Below, piece after piece: positions 6,990-11,592 of a DNA stretch of 11,592 bases (positions within the stretch are counted from its first letter, which is position 1; each line of letters starts with the position of its first letter). The DNA is taken from NCBI GenBank assembly GCA_021802185.1, contig JAKAAV010000027.1, forward strand, positions 1-11,592, in the 5' to 3' direction. The translations under genes and the position numbers were made by a program. The notes under the pieces were generated by a model. The model saw only the letters and a program-made list of their open reading frames with translations. It had not been told where the DNA came from and made no database searches. This stretch comes from Chloroflexota bacterium (lineage in GTDB: Bacteria; Chloroflexota; Limnocylindria; Limnocylindrales; CSP1-4).

Positions 6990-7799
6990 ATGCGGCCCGA
7001 TGCACCGGCGGTGACCGGCGACGATCCCACCCACGCCGTCCGAACGCCCGACCAGACGCTACCGGACGACCTCCTGGCGGACCGGACGCTCGGCGACGTC
7101 GCCGCGGACATCGTGGTCTGCCGCGCGTGTCCGAGGCTGGTCGCGTGGCGCGAGCAGGTCGCGCGCGAGAAGGTCGCGCGGTACCGCGACCGGACGTACT
7201 GGGCGCGGCCGGTGCCGGGCTATGGCGATCCACTCGCCCGGATCGCGATCGTGGGCCTCGCGCCGGCGGCGCACGGCGGCAACCGGACGGGTCGCGTCTT
7301 CACGGGCGACCGGTCCGGCGACGTGCTGTTCGCGGCGATGTACCGGGCCGGGCTCGCGAACCAGCCGACGTCCAGGTCCTCCGACGACGGCCTGGCGGTG
7401 CGGGACGCGTACGTCGCGGCCGCGGTCCGCTGCGCGCCGCCCCTCAACCGGCCACTGCCGTCCGAGCGCGACCGCTGCCTCCCGTACCTCGTCCGCGAGC
7501 TGCGGCTGCTGCCGGAGCTCCGCGTGATCGTCGCGCTCGGCGCGTTCGGCTGGGACGGGGTGCTCCGGACGATGGACATCCTCGGCCATCGCGTCCGGCC
7601 CAGGCCACGGTTCGGCCACGGCGCCGTGGCGGGCGTGGGGCCGTACACGCTCGTCGGGTGCTTCCACCCGAGCCAGCAGAACACCTTCACCGGCCGCCTG
7701 ACGCCGCCGATGCTCGACGCGGTCCTGGCCACCGCCCGGGAGTTCGCGGGGCTGGGACCGCCGCGGACCGCGGGCAGCGAGGAATCCGTCGCCTCCTGA
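6990..7799 (+). CDS. Uracil-DNA glycosylase, family 5 (UDGb type)
   Basis: This 269-residue enzyme excises uracil, and in this family also other deaminated bases, from DNA to start base excision repair. Residues 44-59 (CRACPRLVAWREQVAR) open the conserved core. Cys44, Cys47, Cys148 and Cys163 are placed as the [4Fe-4S] ligands of family 4/5 enzymes. Motif A is GLAPAAHGGNRTGR (89-102), the family-5 form lacking the usual motif A Asp/Asn, followed by FTGDRSGD (104-111). Motif B is HPSQQN (226-231), followed by TFTGRLTPP. ATG 6990 is the nearest in-frame start to the core; the frame continues upstream as Arg-rich non-conserved sequence. No Shine-Dalgarno is evident. It is monocistronic, diverging from pdxS and converging on the GbsR-like gene 46 bp away. 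Confidence 0.93.
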   Translation: MRPDAPAVTGDDPTHAVRTPDQTLPDDLLADRTLGDVAADIVVCRACPRLVAWREQVAREKVARYRDRTYWARPVPGYGDPLARIAIVGLAPAAHGGNRTGRVFTGDRSGDVLFAAMYRAGLANQPTSRSSDDGLAVRDAYVAAAVRCAPPLNRPLPSERDRCLPYLVRELRLLPELRVIVALGAFGWDGVLRTMDILGHRVRPRPRFGHGAVAGVGPYTLVGCFHPSQQNTFTGRLTPPMLDAVLATAREFAGLGPPRTAGSEESVAS

Positions 7800-7839
7800 C
7801 CGCGCCCGTCCGACCGCGTCGATCTCCTGACTGCGCCCG
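7793..7839 (+). repeat. Short imperfect direct repeat at the udg 3' end
   Basis: A 16-base unit (CTCCTGAC then CGCGCCCG) at 7793-7808 recurs at 7824-7839 with one change, a 31-base offset. The first copy contains the udg stop codon. It looks like a local duplication in the convergent gap. No terminator hairpin with a T-run is visible here. Confidence 0.5.
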
Positions 7840-7845
7840 ATCGCC

Positions 7846-8817
7846 CTATCGCGCGAGCGGTCGGAGCGCGCGCGCCACGATCCGGGCCGCGCGTGGGGCG
7901 CCGCCAGGTGGCAGCGCCGCAACGATGGCGAGCAGCGGACGCGCATCCTGGTCGGGGACGGCCGCGAGAAGTGCGACCAGGCGCAGGGCCTGCTCGTCCG
8001 GGATCTCCCCCAGCAGGCGCATCCCGCGCTCGACCGTGTCCGGAGGGACGCGCGCGACCAGCGCCGCCGCCCGGTCGAAGAGGCGCACGAACTCGAGGAA
8101 GTCCGCGAGCCAGTCGCGCAGTCCGGCGAGCTCCCCGTCGCCGGGCGCCTGCAGCGCCACCGTGTCAGCCGCGGCCGAGGCGGAGGCGATCGCCGCGGCG
8201 GTCGGGTCCCCTTCGCGCAGCCGCCGCTGCTCGACCACCCTCCCGAACCATCGCCAGTGATCGCCGACCGCCACCCACGCCGTTCCGGCGGGTCCCCGCC
8301 TGCCCACCCGGCGGGGCTCCGGCACGCGTTCGACCAATCCCCAGGCCTCGGATTCGGCGAGCGCGATGCTCGCCGCCCGGTGGCTCAGCCCGAGCGCCTC
8401 GCGCACCTCCCGTTCGGTGAGCGCCCGACGGTGCGCGAGCAGGTACCCGTGGACGCGGGCCGTGGCCGGCGCCACTCCCCATTCGGGGCCGACCGTCCCC
8501 CATGCGTCTGCGAAGCGGCGACGGAGGACCTCGGCGGTCCCCCCCGGTTCCAGTCGCGATGCCCGCGGCTCCGCGGGCACGGGGTTCGGGCGCGGCGGTT
8601 TCGCGGGCGCAGGCTCGGAGGGCGGCAGGTTCGCGGGCGCAGGCCCGGGCCCCGGCCTGATCGCCGGGACCGGCTCGGGGGGCGGCGGCACCACGGGCGC
8701 GCCGGACGGAAGCGGGGCCGTGGCGGCGGTCGGTGCGGCCGCGCCGCGTCCCGCCGGCCCGCGCCTGTCCCACGCGGCCCATTCATGCGCCTTGACAGTA
8801 GCGCGTTTCTCGTTCAT
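7846..8817 (-). CDS. GbsR/MarR-type winged-helix transcription regulator
   Basis: This 323-residue protein has a Pro/Ala-rich N-terminal arm (about 20-95) and a winged helix at ~100-190. The order FADAWGTVGPEWGVAPATARVHGYLL, then LTEREVREALGLSHRAASIAL, then AWGLVERVPEPRRVGRRG, matches the GbsR branch of MarR-like regulators (helix, WG turn, recognition helix with Ser, wing with Arg). It is followed by WRWFGRVVEQRR as in that branch. Residues 205-323 are an Ala/Leu/Arg-rich helical tail, perhaps for dimerisation or ligand sensing; family members are usually under 200 residues. GbsR itself is a choline sensor, but nothing here shows the ligand. The ATG at 8817 has only a weak GAGG upstream. It diverges from a membrane protein gene across a shared inverted repeat, so that gene is the likely target. 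Confidence 0.78.
   Translation of the reverse strand: MNEKRATVKAHEWAAWDRRGPAGRGAAAPTAATAPLPSGAPVVPPPPEPVPAIRPGPGPAPANLPPSEPAPAKPPRPNPVPAEPRASRLEPGGTAEVLRRRFADAWGTVGPEWGVAPATARVHGYLLAHRRALTEREVREALGLSHRAASIALAESEAWGLVERVPEPRRVGRRGPAGTAWVAVGDHWRWFGRVVEQRRLREGDPTAAAIASASAAADTVALQAPGDGELAGLRDWLADFLEFVRLFDRAAALVARVPPDTVERGMRLLGEIPDEQALRLVALLAAVPDQDARPLLAIVAALPPGGAPRAARIVARALRPLAR
8554..8673 (-). repeat. Four decapeptide repeats in the regulator's N-terminal arm
   Basis: Residues 49-88 are four ten-residue units beginning PVPA, PAPA, PAPA and PVPA (PVPAIRPGPG, PAPANLPPSE, PAPAKPPRPN, PVPAEPRASR). The DNA keeps a 30-base period: TTCGCGGGCGCAGGC occurs at 8600-8614 and 8630-8644 on the + strand. This suggests recent unit duplication. 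The segment is expected to be an extended, proline-rich linker. Confidence 0.75.
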
Positions 8818-8820
8818 ACC
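8792..8820 (+). promoter_or_regulatory. Promoter for the membrane protein gene
   Basis: A perfect -35 TTGACA (8792-8797) is followed after 17 bases by a weak -10 CATACC (8815-8820). Transcription would begin near 8827, giving a leader of about 24 bases that contains the GGAG ribosome site of the GTG at 8851. The promoter lies inside the 5' end of the divergent regulator gene. Confidence 0.55.
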
Positions 8821-8824
8821 TCAC

Positions 8825-8845
8825 GCTCCAGCATGCTACTGGAGC
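8825..8845. promoter_or_regulatory. Inverted repeat, probable shared operator
   Basis: GCTCCAG (8825-8831) and CTGGAGC (8839-8845) form a perfect 7-bp inverted repeat with a 7-base spacer, one helical turn centre to centre plus a few bases. A second overlapping pair, CACGCT (8822-8827) and AGCGTG (8848-8853), extends it. It sits between the two divergent start codons and just downstream of the + promoter start site, a repressor position. Binding by the adjacent GbsR-like protein is inferred. As RNA it would also fold over the GGAG ribosome site. Confidence 0.5.
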
Positions 8846-8850
8846 ATAGC

Positions 8851-9735
8851 GTGGAAGAGCGCAGAGAACTCGGTCGCGATGGCACGTCGGTCGCGGCAGC
8901 GATTGCCGTCCAGCTCGGGATGGCCGGCCTGCTCGCCATGGGGCTGTCGGGCGCGGGGCAGCCCGGGACGGCCGTCGAGCCAACCGTGATCCCGCGCGCG
9001 GTCCTGCTTCCTGCCGCGCTGGCGCTGCCGGCCGTCGCCGCCATCGGCGGGTGGTTCGGGAGGCCCTCGCTGTTCGTCGCGGCGGCCGTGGCGACGCTTG
9101 CCGCCGTCGTGCGGCCCGTCAGCATCGGGATGCTGATCCTGCTGTTCCCGGCAGCGGTGTTCCTGCGCGCGGCGGCGCTCCGCGCCGGCTCGCGCGGCGG
9201 GACGAGTCGCGTGGCGGCAGTCGTCGCGGTGGGGGTCGTGGCGCTCATCGTCGCCTTCGTCGTCGCGTTCGCCGCCGGCGCGTTCCTCGCGTTCTGGACG
9301 CTGGCGCTCGGCGGCGCGCTCCTCGCCATCGTGGCGGCGATCCTCGTGCTCGTGCGCCTCGGCCGGCTGGAACACCCTCGCACACGCGCCGCCCGGGCCA
9401 TCGTCGGAACGATCCTCGTGGCGGCGCTCCCCGTGGTCGCGTTCACGCTGCCGCTGACCGACACGATGACGGTGTGCTGGACTGCGGCGAACGGCGCCGT
9501 CATGCGCATCAGCGAGGCGCGCGCCGACGAGCTCGGCCGGCCGGCGGGTGCCACGACGTGGGTGGAGACGTCGGGGTCGCCAGGCGTGGCGGTCGTCACC
9601 GGGACGGGCTGTGACGGCGACGTGCCGAGCGTCCGGTCGGAGTGGCTGTCGGCCGCCGCGCTCGCGTGCGCGCTCGTCGTCGCGTTCGCCGTCGTCCCGC
9701 GCCGCGCAGACGGCGAGCGCGCCGGCGCCGGATGA
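8851..9735 (+). CDS. Multi-span membrane protein of unknown function
   Basis: I do not recognise the family. With the GTG start at 8851 it has 294 residues and about seven or eight hydrophobic helices: ~13-35, 47-68, 73-88, 90-110, 121-143, 146-168, 182-203 and 265-284. A polar loop at 204-264 between the last two holds Cys209 and Cys254, which could form a disulfide if the loop is outside the cell. Small residues (Ala, Gly, Val) dominate the helices; no charged residues inside them suggest a transporter. GTG 8851 is preferred over ATG 8833 because GGAG stands six bases before it, and because 8833 has no ribosome site and lies only a few bases after the predicted transcription start. Divergent from the GbsR-like regulator, which probably controls it. 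Confidence 0.75.
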   Translation: MEERRELGRDGTSVAAAIAVQLGMAGLLAMGLSGAGQPGTAVEPTVIPRAVLLPAALALPAVAAIGGWFGRPSLFVAAAVATLAAVVRPVSIGMLILLFPAAVFLRAAALRAGSRGGTSRVAAVVAVGVVALIVAFVVAFAAGAFLAFWTLALGGALLAIVAAILVLVRLGRLEHPRTRAARAIVGTILVAALPVVAFTLPLTDTMTVCWTAANGAVMRISEARADELGRPAGATTWVETSGSPGVAVVTGTGCDGDVPSVRSEWLSAAALACALVVAFAVVPRRADGERAGAG

Positions 9736-9737
9736 CC

Positions 9738-9754
9738 CCGCACAGACTCTGCGG
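9738..9754 (+). terminator. Weak hairpin after the membrane protein gene
   Basis: Two bases after the stop, CCGCA and TGCGG pair over five positions around a seven-base loop. No T-run follows, so a standard intrinsic terminator is doubtful. Confidence 0.25.
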
Positions 9755-9809
9755 CGACCGCGCGAGAGCGTGCGAGCGTCACCCGGCCCGGCGGGAAGGA
9801 ACGGGAAGA

Positions 9810-9833
9810 GACCGCCCGCCGAAGCGAGCGGCC
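9810..9833 (-). terminator. UUCG-loop hairpin terminator for the small conserved gene
   Basis: On the minus strand CCGCTCGC and GCGGGCGG pair around a TTCG tetraloop (8 bp with one U-G pair, 10 bp counting the flanks). The next bases are pyrimidine-rich (TCTTCCCGTTCC). The opposite strand has a C-A mismatch in place of the wobble and a CGAA loop, so the minus strand is favoured. It lies 32 bases after the stop at 9865. The T-run is weak, so efficiency is uncertain. Confidence 0.6.
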
Positions 9834-9864
9834 CCTCTGTGAGCTCCGCGAATGGGTTGCCGGA

Positions 9865-10224
9865 TCAGCGTGCCGGAACGGCCACTCGATCCGTGTCCGA
9901 AATGAGCTCGGACGGCGACTTGGTCATCGGCACGCGGAGGTCGACGCCGTGGATCGCCTTGACCCGCTCGATGAACCAGGTCGTGAACGCGTCGGTCGCG
10001 CTCATCATCTCGCCGAACGAACGGGAGGGATCGTCGCCGTCGAGGGTCAGGATCACGAGGTCGCCCATCGGGGTGGGCTGCAGGAAGGCTCGCTCGCGAA
10101 CGCCGGCACGCCGGCGGGACTCGGTGTACTCCGCATTGCGCGCACCCTCGAGCTCCGCGACGAAGCTCCGCCACTCGCCGGTCTTGCCGGGCAGGATCGG
10201 AAATACGACTGCGTTCAGGGTCAA
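9865..10224 (-). CDS. Small conserved protein, possibly dimeric alpha/beta-barrel (ABM-like)
   Basis: This is a cytosolic protein of about 119 residues without signal peptide or membrane helix. It opens with a hydrophobic strand (LNAVVFPILPGK), then a long helix (EWRSFVAELEGARNAEYTESRRRAG), a strand pair around GDLVILTLDGDD, a second helix (FTTWFIERVKAIHGVDL), and a polar tail. This beta-alpha-beta-beta-alpha order resembles small ferredoxin-like dimers of the antibiotic monooxygenase/DUF6176 type, but the family name is a guess and the function unknown. The start is probably TTG at 10224, since GGAGG stands five bases upstream. An in-frame GTG at 10242 would add six residues but has no ribosome site. 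It ends near a UUCG hairpin and is divergent from the MOSC gene. Confidence 0.7.
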   Translation of the reverse strand: MTLNAVVFPILPGKTGEWRSFVAELEGARNAEYTESRRRAGVRERAFLQPTPMGDLVILTLDGDDPSRSFGEMMSATDAFTTWFIERVKAIHGVDLRVPMTKSPSELISDTDRVAVPAR

Positions 10225-10497
10225 GAGAACCTCCGTGGACACGTGCGTGCCCGGCGACGGATGGGTCGGACTCGCCATTGGCCCTGCGCGACGGTCTTGG
10301 CGACCGTATGGGGGACGCCGCGCTGGAGGAAACCCGCAGGCTCCCGTGCCTCCCTGCCGATGGTCTGAGTATGGGGCCTCCGGGCCGGAATAGATAGGCA
10401 CCGATTGTCGACCTCGGATGCGGCCGGTCCAGGCCCGGCGTCCGCCGGCGTCCCGCTCACGCGCGGCGTCGGACGGGCCCGACGGTACGATGCGCGG
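10225..10497. other. Divergent intergenic region with several hairpins
   Basis: These 273 bases precede both the small conserved gene and the MOSC gene. Perfect hairpins are ACGGTC/GACCGT (10291-10307, 5-base loop) and GGCC/GGCC (10375-10386). Between them, around 10338-10360 on the minus strand, AGGC/GCCT and GCAGG/CCTGC are mutually exclusive pairings. A short AT-richer patch (10389-10399) may hold the minus-strand promoter, but no clean -10/-35 pair was found. I recognised no known riboswitch class. Confidence 0.4.
10486..10491 (+). promoter_or_regulatory. Putative leaderless -10 element for the MOSC gene
   Basis: TACGAT is followed by six bases (GCGCGG) and then ATG at 10498. No Shine-Dalgarno precedes that ATG, and no -35 is visible. 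The spacing equals that before tmk, which supports leaderless transcription starting on the A of the start codon. Confidence 0.45.
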
Positions 10498-11592
10498 ATG
10501 CAGGCGCGCACGGCTCCCGTACAGGCGCTCGACGAGGCCATGCTCGGCCGCGTTCGGCAGGTGAACGTGTCGTCCGCCGGCGTCCCCAAGCTACCGGTCG
10601 CCGTGGCACGCGTCGGACGCCTGGGTCTCGAAGGCGACGACCACGCCGACCGGACCGAGCACGGCGGGCCGTTCCGGGCGGTGTGCCTGTACTCGATCGA
10701 GGCGATCGAGCGCGTCCGGGCGGAGGGGCATCCGATCTTTCCCGGATCGGTCGGTGAGAACCTCACCCTCGAGGGCGTGGAGCTCGGCGGGCTCCGGACC
10801 GGCGACCGGCTGGCGGTGGGCGACGAGGTCGTCCTCGAGATCACGACGCCGGCCCTCCCCTGCGACACGATCCGGGCCAGCTTCACCGACGGCAGGATCG
10901 CCCGGATCTCGGTCCTCACGCATCCGGTCGACACGCGCCTGTACGCGCGCGTGCTGCGCGAGGGCGCCGTGCGGCCGGGCGACCGAATCCGCGTCCTGCC
11001 GCCCCTGCCCGACTCGGATGCCCGCACCCACGCGCTGCTGAACCGGGTCGACGCGATCGAGCGCGCCTCGCGGCTCAGCGAGTGGCGCGCCGCCGCCGAC
11101 GGCGGCGTCGACGTCCGGCTGCTGGATGACGGGGAGCTGTGCGTCGCGGCGACGCCGTCCGTCCGCGACCCGAACTTCAACACCGCGCTCGGGCTGCGGC
11201 AGCTCGACCACCTCCTGCCCGAGGTCCTCGAGTTCCTCGCGGCCCATACGACCGTCGCGTGGCTCGACCTCGCCGAGCCTCCCTGGCCGGGAGCGCATGC
11301 CGAGAGCACGGGGAGCGTCCTGGCCGGCGACGCCGGCTCGATGCACGCGGCGCTCGGCAGCCGGGCCCGGCCGGACGGCTTCGAGGTCCGGAAGATCGCC
11401 CCGGACGAGGCCGTGTCCTGGGAACGGACCGTCCTCGCCGGGTTCGGGCTGTCGGGGGCCGTCGCCGCCGCGTGGCTCGCGGCGGTTCCGGGAATCGCAC
11501 GAGACCATCGCTGGCACCTGTTCGTCGCGGAGCTCGACGGGGCGCCGGTCGGTGCCGCCGGCATGTTCGTGCACCGCGGCGCCGCCGCGCTC
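10498..11592 (+). CDS. MOSC domain protein fused to a GNAT-like region, cut by right edge
   Basis: 365 residues are visible and the frame runs off the window. Residues ~15-170 are a MOSC domain of the YiiM-like branch: GRVRQVNVSSAGVPKLPV (17-34), GLEGDDHADRTEHGGPFRAVCLYS (43-66), GHPIFPGSVGENLTLEGV (77-94), and the conserved Cys122 in ALPCDTI, thought to handle sulfur or molybdopterin in this superfamily. Residues ~180-365 resemble an acetyltransferase fold, ending in the strand pair WHLFVAELDGAPVGAAGMFV (339-358) typical of GNAT proteins just before the acetyl-CoA loop, which lies beyond the edge. Substrates are unknown; a role in molybdenum cofactor or electrophile detoxification is only inferred. 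ATG 10498 is chosen for its TACGAT at leaderless spacing; ATG 10540 would begin right at the MOSC domain and is a fair alternative. Confidence 0.82.
   Translation, partial: MQARTAPVQALDEAMLGRVRQVNVSSAGVPKLPVAVARVGRLGLEGDDHADRTEHGGPFRAVCLYSIEAIERVRAEGHPIFPGSVGENLTLEGVELGGLRTGDRLAVGDEVVLEITTPALPCDTIRASFTDGRIARISVLTHPVDTRLYARVLREGAVRPGDRIRVLPPLPDSDARTHALLNRVDAIERASRLSEWRAAADGGVDVRLLDDGELCVAATPSVRDPNFNTALGLRQLDHLLPEVLEFLAAHTTVAWLDLAEPPWPGAHAESTGSVLAGDAGSMHAALGSRARPDGFEVRKIAPDEAVSWERTVLAGFGLSGAVAAAWLAAVPGIARDHRWHLFVAELDGAPVGAAGMFVHRGAAAL

Noticed and set aside
4660..7014. A 784-codon open frame on the + strand opposite the GNAT-like gene, pdxT and pdxS
   Set aside because: It mirrors three well-supported genes. 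Its peptide is Arg/Asp/His/Leu-biased with no recognisable motif, as expected for an antisense frame in GC-rich DNA.
10225..10400. Leader of the small conserved gene as a known riboswitch (TPP, cobalamin, c-di-GMP, molybdenum cofactor)
   Set aside because: I could not place the conserved core of any of these classes; only generic hairpins are visible.
10221..11564. A 447-codon minus-strand frame opposite the MOSC gene
   Set aside because: Ser/Arg/Thr-rich and without motifs; the + strand MOSC signature is decisive.

Overview
This is a high-GC bacterial window: most of it looks about 70% GC or more by eye, and coding frames are strongly GC-biased at the third position. It carries eleven genes packed with short gaps. 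The organism is not named by any single gene. A SpoIIIAA/Ycf45-type ATPase with a C-terminal R3H domain, a PdxST pair, a family-5 uracil-DNA glycosylase, leaderless-type start signals and the base composition together suggest a soil or freshwater Chloroflexota (Limnocylindria-like) or an actinobacterium. This is inference.

Left part (1-970, + strand): a GAF-GGDEF protein whose GGDEF motif is degenerate (GRSEF) but whose c-di-GMP inhibitory site (RxxD) is intact, so it looks more like a c-di-GMP receptor than a cyclase. The first ~117 bases are about 50% GC, against 77% for the next 60. In frame they encode a peptide resembling a cytochrome P450 I-helix, so the left end may be a chimeric assembly join or a fusion.

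Centre (990-6702, - strand): a five-gene cluster read pdxS, pdxT, GNAT-like, SpoIIIAA/R3H ATPase, tmk. The first four are 16 bp apart, overlapping by 4 bp (GTGA), and 19 bp apart, so they form a clear operon. tmk follows after 72 bp with its own leaderless-type promoter signature. PdxS and PdxT together make pyridoxal 5'-phosphate; Tmk makes dTDP; the roles of the GNAT-like protein and the R3H ATPase are not known.

Right part (6990-11592): a family-5 uracil-DNA glycosylase gene (+) diverges from pdxS and converges on a GbsR/MarR-type regulator gene (-). The regulator diverges from a multi-span membrane protein (+), with start codons 33 bp apart around a 7+7 bp inverted repeat, which looks like a shared operator. 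A small conserved protein (-), probably starting at TTG, ends at a UUCG-loop hairpin terminator. The window closes inside a MOSC domain protein (+) fused to a GNAT-like C-terminal region, cut by the right edge.

No tRNA, rRNA, CRISPR array, insertion sequence or phage gene was seen. Apart from the left-end break, the window reads as chromosomal housekeeping and regulatory DNA. The most unusual items are the left-end junction, the receptor-like GGDEF, the MOSC-GNAT fusion, the long disordered insert in the R3H ATPase, and the regulator/membrane-protein module.
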